Source: Raineya sp.
Lineage (GTDB): Bacteria; Bacteroidota; Bacteroidia; Cytophagales; Thermonemataceae
Direction: 5' to 3'
Length of the DNA stretch: 64,000 nt
Assembly (NCBI GenBank): GCA_025454915.1
Contig: JALONN010000001.1
Location: forward strand, 1 to 64,000
Below are positions 51,072 to 61,507 of the stretch, piece by piece. The position numbers were made by a program, and so were the translations under genes. Position 1 is the stretch's first letter. Each line of letters begins with the position of its first letter. Under the pieces are notes generated by a model. The model had not been told where the DNA came from, did not search any database, and saw only the letters and a program-made list of their open reading frames with translations.

Positions 51072-52649
51072 TTATAGCAATTCGTATGCTGGAATCGTCA
51101 AAAATTCCTCAAAATGCTCTTGTGTAGCCAGATTGTTAAATATTTCAATGGCTTGTGTAAGCTTACCAGTTTGAACTCTTTCTGCACCTAAATAGGCTTT
51201 GCATTTTTCTATTTCTTCTGCAAGAAGAGTTTCGTAAAGAGCTTTATCAATAACTCTACCATCATCGAGTTTTGCAGCAGTTTTGAGCCATTGCCATACC
51301 TGAGCCCTCGAAATTTCGGCAGTGGCAGCATCTTCCATCAAATTATACAAAGCGGCAGCCCCAACACCTGAAAGCCACGACTCAATATACAAAATGCCTA
51401 CATGGATATTGGCTCTAAGTCCTTGTTCTGTAATTTTTCCACCTTCAATGGCAAAATTCCTTAAATCCTCAGCAGAAACATTTACATCTTTTCTCATTAC
51501 ATGCTTTTGGTGTGGAGCTTGTCCTAAAACTTTATCAAAGGCTTCTTGGGCAATAGCTACCAAATCGGGATGGGCAACCCAAGTACCATCATAGCCATTC
51601 TGAGCTTCTAGCTCTTTATCAGAACGAACTTTAGCATAAGCATTTTTATTGACTTCTTCATCTTTTCTGCTTGGAATAAAAGCAGACATTCCTCCCATAG
51701 CATGAGCCCCTCTTTTATGACAGGTCTTTACAAGTTTTTGAGCATAAGCTCGCATAAAACCTACCTGCATGGTTATCTGGCTTCTATCAGGGAAGTATGC
51801 TGTAGGCAGATGATGTAACTTTTTGATGGTACTGAAAATATAATCCCAACGACCAGCATTAAGCCCCGCCAAATGTTCTCTTAATTCATAAATAATTTCC
51901 TCCATTTCATAGGCAGCCAAAATAGTTTCTATCAAGACTGTCGCTTTAATTGTTCCTGCTGGGATATGTAAATAGTTTTGAGCTTCCACAAATACATCAT
52001 TCCACAAACGAGCTTCCAAATGACTTTCCATTTTGGGAAGGTAAAAATAAGGAGCCGTACCTTTAGAAAGAAGCGTTTTGGCATTATGGAAAAAGAAAAG
52101 TCCAAAATCAAATAAAGATGCTGAAATCGGCTCATTTTCTACTAAAAAATGCTTTTCTACCAAGTGCCAGCCTCTTGGACGAACTTTTAAAACAGCTGTT
52201 TTTTCTTTTAATTTATACTCTTTACCATTTTCAGCTACGAAATCAATTTTTCTTAAAATAGCATCACGCAAATTGATTTGCCCTTGTAAACAGTTGTCCC
52301 AAGTAGGAGAGTTGGCATCTTCAAAATCAGCCATAAATACCTTTGCACCAGAATTTAGAGCATTAATTACCATTTTTTTATCCACAGGACCCGTAATTTC
52401 AACTCTTCGGTCTTGCAGATCTTGTGGGATAGAAGCAACCTGCCAGTTTCCGTTTCTAATATCTTGTGTTTCTGCTAAGAAATCTGGTAGTTCTCCTTGT
52501 GCAATGGCGAAAGCTCTTTGCTTTCTTTTTTCCAAAAGGTTTTTTCTAGTAGAATTAAATTTTTTATGTAAATGAGCTAAAAATGCAATGGCTTCAGGGG
52601 TTAGAACTTCTTGATAAGCATCTGTGGCTTTGATTTCATAGGCTTGCAT
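51072..52649 (-). CDS. aceB: Malate synthase A
   Basis: A 525-residue protein of the expected length. Motifs are [102 protein letters not shown] and FIPSRKDEE. Further on, [14 protein letters not shown] and the C-terminal Asp region fit. It condenses glyoxylate with acetyl-CoA to malate. The partner aceA (isocitrate lyase) is not adjacent in this window. Confidence 0.95.
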   Translation of the reverse strand: MQAYEIKATDAYQEVLTPEAIAFLAHLHKKFNSTRKNLLEKRKQRAFAIAQGELPDFLAETQDIRNGNWQVASIPQDLQDRRVEITGPVDKKMVINALNSGAKVFMADFEDANSPTWDNCLQGQINLRDAILRKIDFVAENGKEYKLKEKTAVLKVRPRGWHLVEKHFLVENEPISASLFDFGLFFFHNAKTLLSKGTAPYFYLPKMESHLEARLWNDVFVEAQNYLHIPAGTIKATVLIETILAAYEMEEIIYELREHLAGLNAGRWDYIFSTIKKLHHLPTAYFPDRSQITMQVGFMRAYAQKLVKTCHKRGAHAMGGMSAFIPSRKDEEVNKNAYAKVRSDKELEAQNGYDGTWVAHPDLVAIAQEAFDKVLGQAPHQKHVMRKDVNVSAEDLRNFAIEGGKITEQGLRANIHVGILYIESWLSGVGAAALYNLMEDAATAEISRAQVWQWLKTAAKLDDGRVIDKALYETLLAEEIEKCKAYLGAERVQTGKLTQAIEIFNNLATQEHFEEFLTIPAYELL

Positions 52650-52917
52650 ATCTATAAATATTTTATGGTTGAAGATGATTTGGAGGCTAAATTAAGATTT
52701 TTATTGAAAAAACAAAAGCGAAAAAATATTTTTTAGCGAATTTTCGCAAAAAATATAATCAGAGATAAAAAAAAATTTTTATAAACTTTTTTTGAAAAGA
52801 AAAGTTACATATATTTATCAGATTTATTTCCACCACTTTTTCATCTTATACCTATCTTTTAAGGCTTCCAGCCTATAAACTCATTTTAATAAATTTTTAA
52901 CTTATTTTATTCATCGT

Positions 52918-55900
52918 ATGAACAAAAACAACTACACACACGACAAGTGGGCGAGGTTACGAACGACTATGCTCCTTGTTTGGTTAGCCATGCTGAGTGC
53001 ATGGAACCAAGCAGATGCTCAAATTACGGTAACAGTAGCTAATCCTACGAATACAACACCCAACTTAGCAGCAAGTTATACTTCTTTTGCTGCTGCACTC
53101 ACAGACCTCAATAATGTTACAGCCATGACTGGACCTGTAACACTAACACTTACAGGGGGACAAAGCGAAACTGCTCCTGCTGCTTCTGGTTTTGTACTTG
53201 GTAGTGCCACTTTAAACCCTGTTTTGAGTGCAACCAATACTATTACTATTATTAAAAGTGTTGGTATTAATCCTGTAATATTAAATGCTGCTGTAGGAGT
53301 ATCAACGCCTTCAAGTGCTACACCAGATGGTATTTTGAGTGTTCGTGGTGCGGATTTTGTCACTATTAATGGTTTAACATTTACAGATGGTAACACAACA
53401 AACCCTGCTACAATGGAGTTTGGAGTAGGATTTTTTAAAACAAGTGTTACAGATGGTTGTAATAATAACATTGTGCAAAATTGTATATTCAATATGCAAA
53501 GAATAAATAATGCCACAGGAAGTACACCTATGGTTGAGGGTAGTGTTGCTATTAATGTAGTAAATGCTTTAGCAACAGCTTCTTCTACAAGCTTAACTCC
53601 AACAGCTACATCTGGTTCAAATTCTAACAATTTTTTCCTTAATAATACAATTAATGGAGGAAATTATGGAATTGTGGTTAATGGTTTTGCTCCATCAGCA
53701 GCTCCATTCAATTTTGCAGATAATAATAATACAATAGGTGGTATAGGTGCAGGTAATACAATTAATAATTTTGGAGGGGCAATAGGAGCAACCAACCCTG
53801 CTGCTGGTATTCGTGTTAATAATCAGGCAGGAGTTAGTATAGCTTTTAATGTAATTAATAATAATAATGGTTCTGGGGCGAATCATGTAAGTACACTAAG
53901 AGGGATATTTGTTCAAAATTCTTTAGGGGTAGGAACAACCTTCAATGTAAATAATAATACTATTACATTGAGTAGTGGGGGGACAACATCTTTACTGGCT
54001 GGTATTAATACAGATGTTTCACTTACTACAGGTGTGGTCGTAAACACATTGACTGTGATTGATAACATTATTACCTTATCACATACTACAGCAACAACAG
54101 CAGTAATTAATGGCATTATCAATGGTACAGGTTCTTCTACCACCAATACAACTTTGCTAAATATTACAGGTAATACTATACAAGGTGGTGGAACACCTTG
54201 GACTGGTACAGGTACTTTGGTAATGATAGAAACAGGCTCTCCTGCAACAGCTACTACTAATAATAATACTGTTCAAAATATTTCAAGAAGTAGCACAGCT
54301 GGAGGTTCATTTAGAGGAATTAAAACTACAAGTCCTACTAACTGGAATTGCTCTGGAAATACTGTAAACAATATTAACTATACAAATACAGCCTCATCAG
54401 GTGGTTTAGATGGAATATATAGTTTGAATGCTGCTGCTAATGTAACAATTGTTGGTAATACTATAAGTAATCTGGTTACTGCAGGAGGTACAATCAATGG
54501 TATTCGAGAATTTGGAGGTACTGGAACAAAAATTATTTCTAATAATCAGGTATTTAATATTTCCACTTTAACAGGTGGTGCAGGTGGAGTAACTTATACA
54601 GGGATTTTTTGCTCTGCAGGTACAATTACAATCTCACGCAATAAAGTTCATAGTATTAGTGTTGCAGGAACGTTTGGAACAGCTACAGGTATCAATGTTT
54701 CCAATGGAGTAACACCTGCAAATGTTAATAACAATGTAATTGGTAACTTGAGTGCTCCTGTTTCTACAGGTACAAATGCTGTTAGAGGTATGGATTTTTC
54801 CACAGGAGCTACTTGTAATGTTTATTATAATACCATTTACTTAAATGCAACAAGTACGTCTACTACTACTTTTGGAACGTCTTGTATTACATTTTCAACA
54901 ACACCAGCATCTTTAGACTTAAGAAATAATATTTTAATTAACCTATCAACACCAGCTCAGGAAGGGCTTAATACTGCCTCAAATGGGCAGTCTGTATGTT
55001 TAAGAAGGTCAAGTGGTTCAGCAGGACTTGTGCCTACTAATTATGCAACTACATCAAATAATAACATATTTTGGTCTAATCCTACAGCGGGAACAAATAA
55101 TCATTTGGTTTATGCTGAAGGTACAGGTACACTTACCAACCCTCAAAACACGCTTATTCAGATGCAAGCATTTATGGGGAATAGAGACCAAGGGTCTTTC
55201 CAAGAAAATGTAACATTTGTATCTACTACTGGCTCATCATCTAACTTCTTGCAACCTATAGGAGCAACTCAAGCAGAAAGCAACGCAGGGGTTGTTGGAG
55301 GCTTAACAGATGCCTATAATGGATTGGGCATTAGAACAGGATATCCTTTGGGGGGGCAAGTAAATGGAGGAGGAACAGCACCCGATATAGGAGCTTATGA
55401 AGGAGATTATACACCTTTAGATGCAACAGCCCCAGCTATTTCATTTACTCCCTTAATTAATATTTGTACAGCAGGAGTAAGAACATTGACAGCTACTATC
55501 ACAGATGTCAGTGGTGTACCAACGAGTGGTGCTGGTTTACCAGTTTTGTATTGGAGAATCAATGCTGGTGCTTATCAAGCAGCAACAGGTGTTTCTCTGG
55601 GTGGAAATCAATATCAATTTAGTTTAGGAACAGGTTCCGTAACAGGAGATGTTATATCTTACTATATTGTAGCTCAGGACAATGCAAGTACACCAAATGT
55701 GGGAGCTAATCCATCAGTTGGAGCATCTGGTTTTACAACTAACCCTCCTGCAGTTACAACACCTCCTACCACTCCAAGTTCTTATACGAATTTGCCTACT
55801 TTGAGTGCAGGTACATATACAGTTGGTGCAACGGGTACTTATCCAACTCTAACAGCAGCTATTAATGCTTATAACAACTCTTGTATTGGAGGGGCTGTTG

Positions 55901-58900
55901 TATTTAGTTTAATAGACGCTACCTATCCTTCAGAAACTTTTCCTATTACTATTAATGCTAATGTTGGAGCAAGTTCAACCAATACACTTACCATTAAACC
56001 AGCTACAGGAGTATCTCCAATCATCAGTGGAAGTTCTGCAACAGCCATTATTATACTGAATGGTGCTGATTTTGTAACCATTAATGGTAGTAATGGTTCA
56101 GTTGTGAATAGTCTTTGTCCTGCAACAGTTGCATCAAGAGATTTGACTATTCAGAATACCAATACTTCAACAACCTCTGCTGTTCTTTCTGTACAAAGTA
56201 TAGGAACAGATGGAGCGAATAATAATGAGTTATCCAATATTAATGTAGTTGGCAATACAAACATTACTACTTTAGTAGGGATTAACTTGAGTGGACCTTC
56301 TATTGGCTCAGGAGCAGGTTCAAATGGTAATAACAATAACAGAATTATCAATAATAGAATTACAAGAACTACTTTTGGAATATTTGCTGCGGGCTCTTCT
56401 ACTACTGTAAGAACGACTAATGGTACTATCCAACAAAATATTATGGATGGAGACATTGGAGGTAGTAATAATTTGGGTAGAATAGGTATTATGGTTTTAT
56501 TTGGTGATGGATACAGCATACAAGGCAATGTTATTAAAAATATCAATAATAATGCAAGTGCTGACAATATAGGAATTATTGTTGGGAATAATAACCTTGC
56601 CAACACACTTCCATTAGCAGGTGAAACAATTAATACCACGATTTCTAATAATATCATTGATAATATAGCAAATACAGCTACCTTTTCAGCAGGTGGAATT
56701 GTGATAGGAATTACAAATTCTGGTACTACCACCATTGCCAATAATATGATTAGTAATGTATATGCAAATGGTACATCACCCGATTTTGGTGCAGGTATTT
56801 TTATTGCAGGTGGTACAGCAACAACCAATGTATTACACAATTCTGTAACAATGAGTACCTCTGCTGCTCTTACGGGTGGAACATTTCCAAATGTAGCATT
56901 GGGTATTTCGGGTACAAACCCTATTGTAAATGTAAGAAATAATATTTTGGTAGCAAATGGACCTGGTAATGGCTCAACTACTCGTAGCAATGTAGCCATT
57001 GGTTTGCACTATGCAGCACCTTTTACGAATCTTACATCTAATAACAATTTATTATTTGCAGGTGGTACGGGTGGTTCAGCAGTAGGTATTACAGGTACTA
57101 TTAGTGATGTAGGTACTTTATCTACAACTTTAGCAAACTGGCAAACTACAGCTACACAAGATGCTGCTTCTCAGAATTTTGCTCCTGTTTTTGTTTCTAC
57201 AACTAACCTACACTTGCAAGCTCCTAATGCTACCAATACACCATTGTTTACAGGAGGTGCAACCACATCCATTACAACAGATATTGATTGTCAGACAAGA
57301 AATGCAACAACTCCTACAATTGGAGCAGATGAGACTTCAGGTTGCCCTACTATCACCCTTACTCCAGTAGCAGGAGCATTGACAGCAGGAACAATTGGTT
57401 CAGCTTATAGTGTAACTATCTCTCAGACAGGATTATCTGGCACCCCAGCTTGGTCAATTAGTGCTGGAACTTTACCTGGTGGTCTTTCTATTAATGGAAC
57501 AAGTGGAGCAATTACAGGTACTCCAACAGCTACTGGAACATTCAACTTTACAGTTCAGGTAACTGATGGAACTTGCAGTCAAACACAGGCTTATAGTATT
57601 GTGGTAAGTTGCCCTACCATTACATTCGTAAATACAACAGCTTCTAATGCTACAATAGGAACAGCTTATAGTTTAGATGCCTCTGTAACAGGTAATACAC
57701 AGGCTATTACTTATTCAGTAAGTCCTGCTTTACCTGCTGGTTTATCTTTAAATACTTCTACTGGAGCAATTACAGGTACTCCTACTGTTATAGCAGCTTC
57801 TGCTACTTATACAGTAACAGCATCTCAAAGCAGTGGAGCATGTACGGTTACTCAAAACTATACTTTTGCTGTAGTTTGCCCAACTATTGCTATTACTCCA
57901 GTAGCAGGAGCTTTGTCTGCGGGTACTATTGGTACGGCTTATAGTCAAACCATTTCTCAAACAGGATTATCTGGCACCCCAGCTTGGTCAATTAGTGCTG
58001 GAGCATTACCAGGTGGTCTTTCTATCAATGGAACAAGTGGAGCAATTACAGGTACTCCAACAGCTACTGGAACATTTAATTTTACAGTTCAGGTAACAGA
58101 TGGAACTTGTACTCAAACACAAGCTTACAGTATTGTGGTGAGCTGTCCAACGATTACTTTCACAAATACAGTTGCCCCTAATGGAACAGTGGGTAGTGCT
58201 TATAGCTTTGATGCATCCGTAACAGGAAATACAGCAACGATTACTTATTCAGTTAGCCCTGCTTTACCTGCTGGTTTATCTTTAAATACCTCAACAGGAC
58301 AAATTACAGGAACACCCACAGCTCAAGTAGCAGCAACAGCTTATACAGTAACAGCATCTCAAAGCAGTGGAGTGTGTACAGCTACCCAAATTTATACATT
58401 CTCTGTAAATTGTGCTGGTATCACCCTTACTCCAGTAGCAGGGGCATTGACAGCAGGAACAATTGGTTCAGCTTATAGTGTAACTATCTCTCAGACAGGA
58501 TTGGCTGGAACACCATTATGGTCAATTAGTGCTGGTGCTCTGCCTGGTGGGCTTTCTATTAATGCTACAAGTGGTGAAGTTTCAGGAACTCCCACATCTA
58601 CAGGAACCTTTAACTTTACAGTTCAGGTAACAGATGGAACTTGTACAGCAAGCCAGGCTTATAGTATTGTGGTGAGTTGTCCTACCATTGTTTTTGTGAA
58701 TGCATCAGCAACAAATGCTACAATAGGCACAGCTTATAGTTTAGATGCTTCAGTAACAGGTAATACACAGGCTATTACTTATTCAGTAAGCCCTGCTTTA
58801 CCTACTGGATTGACTTTGAATACATCAACAGGACAAATTACAGGAACACCCACAGCTACAGCAGCTTCAGCTACTTATACAGTAACAGCTTCTCAAGGTA

Positions 58901-60312
58901 GTGGAGTGTGTACAGCTACTCAAAACTATACTTTTGCAGTAGTTTGTCCAACTATCACTTTTACTAATACTATAGCTAGTAATGCGACAGTAGGAGTAGC
59001 TTACAATTTAAATGCAGGAGTAACAGGAAATACAGCTACTGTTACCTATTCAGTAAGTCCTGCTTTACCTGCTGGATTGTCTTTAAATACTTCAACTGGA
59101 CAGATTACAGGAACACCCACAGCCACAGTAGCTTCCACTACTTATACAGTAACAGCTTCTCAAAGCAGTGGAGTGTGTACAGCTACTCAAAACTATACTT
59201 TTGCTGTGAATTGTGCTGGTGTGAGTATCAGCCCAACTACACTACCTAATGGAGTTTTGAGTGCAGTTTATAGCCAAACACTTACTCAAACAGGTTTATC
59301 GGGAACCCCAGCATGGTCAGTAAGTACAGGAGCATTACCAACAGGTTTATCTTTGAATGGTACAAGTGGAGTCATATCTGGAACACCTTCTGCTCTTGGA
59401 ACATTCAATTTTACAGTTCAGGTAACAGATGGAACATGTTCAACTTCACAAGCTTATACAGTGGTCATTAGCTGTACAGGAGTGAGTGTAAACCCTGCTA
59501 CTTTGCCTAATGCAACACAATTGGCAGCTTACAGTCAGACTCTTACCCAAACTGGACTAAGTGGAACAGTAACATGGTCTGTGAGTGCTGGAACATTACC
59601 CACAGGATTGACCCTCAATACAACAAGTGGAGTGATTTCAGGAACACCATCAACTCTTGGAACTTTTAATTTTACAGTTCAGGCAACAGATGGAACATGT
59701 AGTGCTACCAGAGCTTATACAGTGGTAGTTGCAGCAAGTGGACCTATTATAGAAATCTCTGTAACAGATATAGATTTCGGAGATGTATTGATTTTACAGT
59801 CTTCAAGAAAAACCATTACAGTTAGAAACATAGGGGCAGCACCTCTTTCACTTTCATCTATGAGTATGCCTAATGTGGTGTTTAACTATGGATTTATAGG
59901 AACAACACCTATTTTACCTAATGAAAGTAGAGAATTTGAGGTATCATTTACACCCATAGCAGTAGCTTCATATAGTGGAACAGTAACAGTGAATAGCAAT
60001 GCAGTAGGTGGAGTGAATACCTTCACAGTGAGAGGAAATGGAATCAATCCAACAGCCTTGAATACAGACAAAGATGTAGTCTTGAAAGCTTATCCTAACC
60101 CCACAGCAAATCAAGTAAATATTTCTGTTGAAAATGCTTGGATAGGAGAATACAATGTAAGTGTGAAAGATGTATTAGGAAAAGAAGTAATGAGTCAGAA
60201 ATCAAATACTTCTGCATTCCAAGTAGATTTAACAAGCTTGCCTTCAGGATTATATCTGATTCAGGTATCACATAAGAATGGAACTAAAACCATTCAGATT
60301 GCTAAAAAATAG
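52918..60312 (+). CDS. Giant T9SS-exported surface protein with beta-helix and Ig-like modules
   Basis: A 2464-residue protein. The signal peptide has a long charged start and ends QADA before Gln35. Parallel beta-helix region 1 spans ~50-830 (many 'GNTI..I' and 'NNI' turns) and ends PDIGAYEGDY near 822. An Ig-like domain follows (~830-950). Beta-helix 2 spans ~960-1470, ending PTIGADETSGC. Nine putative-Ig (He_PIG) modules lie at ~1475-2275 in the order A-B-A-B-A-B-B-A-A, each with two Cys. Then comes a choice-of-anchor-D-like domain (~2278-2378: DIDFGDVLI, VRNIGAAPL). The type A T9SS sorting domain ends the protein (~2390-2464: YPNPTANQVNISV, GLYLIQVSHKNG). It is probably an adhesin or glycan-binding surface protein. 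Confidence 0.88.
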   Translation: MNKNNYTHDKWARLRTTMLLVWLAMLSAWNQADAQITVTVANPTNTTPNLAASYTSFAAALTDLNNVTAMTGPVTLTLTGGQSETAPAASGFVLGSATLNPVLSATNTITIIKSVGINPVILNAAVGVSTPSSATPDGILSVRGADFVTINGLTFTDGNTTNPATMEFGVGFFKTSVTDGCNNNIVQNCIFNMQRINNATGSTPMVEGSVAINVVNALATASSTSLTPTATSGSNSNNFFLNNTINGGNYGIVVNGFAPSAAPFNFADNNNTIGGIGAGNTINNFGGAIGATNPAAGIRVNNQAGVSIAFNVINNNNGSGANHVSTLRGIFVQNSLGVGTTFNVNNNTITLSSGGTTSLLAGINTDVSLTTGVVVNTLTVIDNIITLSHTTATTAVINGIINGTGSSTTNTTLLNITGNTIQGGGTPWTGTGTLVMIETGSPATATTNNNTVQNISRSSTAGGSFRGIKTTSPTNWNCSGNTVNNINYTNTASSGGLDGIYSLNAAANVTIVGNTISNLVTAGGTINGIREFGGTGTKIISNNQVFNISTLTGGAGGVTYTGIFCSAGTITISRNKVHSISVAGTFGTATGINVSNGVTPANVNNNVIGNLSAPVSTGTNAVRGMDFSTGATCNVYYNTIYLNATSTSTTTFGTSCITFSTTPASLDLRNNILINLSTPAQEGLNTASNGQSVCLRRSSGSAGLVPTNYATTSNNNIFWSNPTAGTNNHLVYAEGTGTLTNPQNTLIQMQAFMGNRDQGSFQENVTFVSTTGSSSNFLQPIGATQAESNAGVVGGLTDAYNGLGIRTGYPLGGQVNGGGTAPDIGAYEGDYTPLDATAPAISFTPLINICTAGVRTLTATITDVSGVPTSGAGLPVLYWRINAGAYQAATGVSLGGNQYQFSLGTGSVTGDVISYYIVAQDNASTPNVGANPSVGASGFTTNPPAVTTPPTTPSSYTNLPTLSAGTYTVGATGTYPTLTAAINAYNNSCIGGAVVFSLIDATYPSETFPITINANVGASSTNTLTIKPATGVSPIISGSSATAIIILNGADFVTINGSNGSVVNSLCPATVASRDLTIQNTNTSTTSAVLSVQSIGTDGANNNELSNINVVGNTNITTLVGINLSGPSIGSGAGSNGNNNNRIINNRITRTTFGIFAAGSSTTVRTTNGTIQQNIMDGDIGGSNNLGRIGIMVLFGDGYSIQGNVIKNINNNASADNIGIIVGNNNLANTLPLAGETINTTISNNIIDNIANTATFSAGGIVIGITNSGTTTIANNMISNVYANGTSPDFGAGIFIAGGTATTNVLHNSVTMSTSAALTGGTFPNVALGISGTNPIVNVRNNILVANGPGNGSTTRSNVAIGLHYAAPFTNLTSNNNLLFAGGTGGSAVGITGTISDVGTLSTTLANWQTTATQDAASQNFAPVFVSTTNLHLQAPNATNTPLFTGGATTSITTDIDCQTRNATTPTIGADETSGCPTITLTPVAGALTAGTIGSAYSVTISQTGLSGTPAWSISAGTLPGGLSINGTSGAITGTPTATGTFNFTVQVTDGTCSQTQAYSIVVSCPTITFVNTTASNATIGTAYSLDASVTGNTQAITYSVSPALPAGLSLNTSTGAITGTPTVIAASATYTVTASQSSGACTVTQNYTFAVVCPTIAITPVAGALSAGTIGTAYSQTISQTGLSGTPAWSISAGALPGGLSINGTSGAITGTPTATGTFNFTVQVTDGTCTQTQAYSIVVSCPTITFTNTVAPNGTVGSAYSFDASVTGNTATITYSVSPALPAGLSLNTSTGQITGTPTAQVAATAYTVTASQSSGVCTATQIYTFSVNCAGITLTPVAGALTAGTIGSAYSVTISQTGLAGTPLWSISAGALPGGLSINATSGEVSGTPTSTGTFNFTVQVTDGTCTASQAYSIVVSCPTIVFVNASATNATIGTAYSLDASVTGNTQAITYSVSPALPTGLTLNTSTGQITGTPTATAASATYTVTASQGSGVCTATQNYTFAVVCPTITFTNTIASNATVGVAYNLNAGVTGNTATVTYSVSPALPAGLSLNTSTGQITGTPTATVASTTYTVTASQSSGVCTATQNYTFAVNCAGVSISPTTLPNGVLSAVYSQTLTQTGLSGTPAWSVSTGALPTGLSLNGTSGVISGTPSALGTFNFTVQVTDGTCSTSQAYTVVISCTGVSVNPATLPNATQLAAYSQTLTQTGLSGTVTWSVSAGTLPTGLTLNTTSGVISGTPSTLGTFNFTVQATDGTCSATRAYTVVVAASGPIIEISVTDIDFGDVLILQSSRKTITVRNIGAAPLSLSSMSMPNVVFNYGFIGTTPILPNESREFEVSFTPIAVASYSGTVTVNSNAVGGVNTFTVRGNGINPTALNTDKDVVLKAYPNPTANQVNISVENAWIGEYNVSVKDVLGKEVMSQKSNTSAFQVDLTSLPSGLYLIQVSHKNGTKTIQIAKK
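57346..59745 (+). repeat. Tandem Ig-like module repeats in the giant surface gene
   Basis: Nine modules of about 83-90 codons. Type A starts '(P)VAGALTAGTIGSAYSVTIS' and ends 'FNFTVQVTDGTC...SIVVSC'. Type B starts 'TFVNTTASNATIGTAYSLDA' and ends 'TVTASQSSG.C.....YTFAVVC'. Several stretches of tens of bases are nearly identical between copies, for example near 57421 and 57955. Confidence 0.85.
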
Positions 60313-60335
60313 AATATCATATTTCTATTAAAATT

Positions 60336-60371
60336 AAACCCTCTCTAATCTATTTTAGAGAGGGTTTTTTT
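60336..60371 (+). terminator. Terminator of the giant surface gene
   Basis: A 13-bp perfect stem (AAACCCTCTCTAA at 60336-60348, complement at 60355-60367) with a 6-base loop and a T-run. Confidence 0.85.
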
Positions 60372-60434
60372 ATATAAGGAAAATTGTCCATCTCAAAGCG
60401 TTTATTATCCATTTTATAAAATTGTGAGAGGCTA

Positions 60435-60442
60435 TACTTTTG
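60435..60442 (+). promoter_or_regulatory. -7 element upstream of the AhpD-like gene
   Basis: TACTTTTG is an exact TAnnTTTG match, 33 bases before the ATG at 60475. The -33 element is not clear. Because it lies inside the longer frame starting at 60424, it supports 60475 as the true start. Confidence 0.45.
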
Positions 60443-60474
60443 TATTGTTCATTTACACTAAAAAAATCATAACA

Positions 60475-61026
60475 ATGGCACAATTCATAGTTCCCCAAAG
60501 AGAAAATGTTTCTGAAAATAATCAGATTATTTTTGACAATTTAAAAAACGCTTTAGGCATGGTTCCCAATTTGTATGCAACAATGGCGTACAGCAATACA
60601 GGATTAGAAAACTATCTGAATTTCCAAAATGGAAAAACATCATTGAGTAAAAAAGAAAAAGAGGTAGTCAATCTGGTCGTTAGCCAAGTCAATGAATGTT
60701 TGTATTGCCAGTCTGCTCATACACTTATTGGCAAAATGAATGGTTTTACAGAAGAACAAATTATTGAGTTGCGTCAGGGAAAGGCTTCTTTTGACAGCAA
60801 ACTGGATGCTTTAGTAAAATTTGCAAAAGCTGTTACACTTAAAAAAGGAAGAGTAGATGATTTAACACTTCAAAACTTCTTGAATGCTGGTTATACGAAA
60901 GGCAGTATTATAGATGTTGTGATTGCTGTTGCCGATAAAGTAGTAATGAATTATATTCATAACCTCACACAAGTGCCCATCGATTTTCCTGTGGCAGTAG
61001 AATTGGAAAAAGCAACCACAGCATAA
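60475..61026 (+). CDS. AhpD-like carboxymuconolactone decarboxylase family protein
   Basis: A 183-residue protein. The redox motif is C75-LY-C78-QSA-H82 (ECLYCQSAH), the CxxCxxxH of AhpD-like peroxidase-related proteins. Parts in front (MAQFIVPQRENVSENNQ, GMVPNLYATMAYS) and behind (LVKFAKAVTLKKGRVDD) fit the uncharacterised peroxidase-related CMD subfamily. It may reduce peroxides with a thiol partner in the cytoplasm. The start is ATG 60475 for the reason given under the -7 element. Confidence 0.85.
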   Translation: MAQFIVPQRENVSENNQIIFDNLKNALGMVPNLYATMAYSNTGLENYLNFQNGKTSLSKKEKEVVNLVVSQVNECLYCQSAHTLIGKMNGFTEEQIIELRQGKASFDSKLDALVKFAKAVTLKKGRVDDLTLQNFLNAGYTKGSIIDVVIAVADKVVMNYIHNLTQVPIDFPVAVELEKATTA

Positions 61027-61042
61027 TCAGTATTAATACAAA

Positions 61043-61070
61043 AGAAGTAGAAGGTGTACCTTCTACTTCT
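61043..61070. terminator. Intercistronic hairpin without a T-run
   Basis: AGAAGTAGAAGGT (61043-61055) and its exact complement (61058-61070) form a 13-bp stem with a tiny loop. No T-run follows. It lies between the AhpD-like gene and the NTF2-like gene and may attenuate or stabilise the message. Confidence 0.5.
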
Positions 61071-61083
61071 AAAAACTAAAAAT

Positions 61084-61503
61084 ATGGAAAAAGAAATACG
61101 CTTTCCTGTACCTCCTTTTACACTAGAAACTGCCATCCAAAAAATTCAGATGGCAGAAGATGCATGGAATACAAAAAATCCTGAAAAGGTGGCTACTGCC
61201 TATACCATAGATAGCGAATGGAGAAATAGAAATATGTTTATCAAAGGGCGAAAAGAGATCATTGAATTTCTTACAGAGAAATGGAAAAAAGAGCTAAATT
61301 ATCAACTCAAAAAAGAATATTGGGCTCATACAGATAACAGAATTGCCGTTCGGTTTGAATATGAATACCAAAATGAAAAAGGGGAGTGGTTTAGAGCTTA
61401 TGGAAATGAAAACTGGGAATTTAATGAAAATGGCTTGATGTCTAAACGATTTGCGAGCATCAACGATTTGGAAATAGAAGAAAAAGACAGAAAATACAAA
61501 TAG
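61084..61503 (+). CDS. DUF1348 / NTF2-like protein
   Basis: A 139-residue protein of the SnoaL/NTF2-like fold. I place the start at ATG 61084 ([15 protein letters not shown]), because the longer frame begins inside a hairpin. Motifs of DUF1348 are [57 protein letters not shown], and [15 protein letters not shown]. The function is unknown. The AraC regulator starts 4 bases after its stop, so the two are co-transcribed. Confidence 0.85.
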   Translation: MEKEIRFPVPPFTLETAIQKIQMAEDAWNTKNPEKVATAYTIDSEWRNRNMFIKGRKEIIEFLTEKWKKELNYQLKKEYWAHTDNRIAVRFEYEYQNEKGEWFRAYGNENWEFNENGLMSKRFASINDLEIEEKDRKYK

Positions 61504-61507
61504 TTTT

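Noticed and set aside
52078..52575. 165-codon plus-strand frame inside aceB
   Set aside because: It lies antisense to conserved malate synthase motifs; the protein has no recognisable features.
52650..52917. Regulatory RNA or promoter in the gap before the giant surface gene
   Set aside because: The 268 bases are very AT-rich with some A/T-run near-repeats (GCGAAAAAATAT, CGCAAAAAATAT), but no TAnnTTTG match or stable hairpin that I can defend.
53076..53630. 184-codon minus-strand frame inside the giant surface gene
   Set aside because: Same reason: low-complexity antisense of the repeat-rich coding strand, with no start context.
56151..56999. 282-codon open frame on the minus strand inside the giant surface gene
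   Set aside because: It is the antisense of Thr/Asn/Ile-rich beta-helix repeats, and its protein is low-complexity Ile/Leu/Val/Pro. The plus-strand frame has clear domains.
57346..59745. Regular repeats that could suggest a CRISPR or satellite array
   Set aside because: The units are ~250-270 bases, stay in one reading frame and encode Ig-like modules.
60424..60474. GTG start for the AhpD-like gene
   Set aside because: It is upstream of the -7 element TACTTTTG and would not be transcribed from that promoter.
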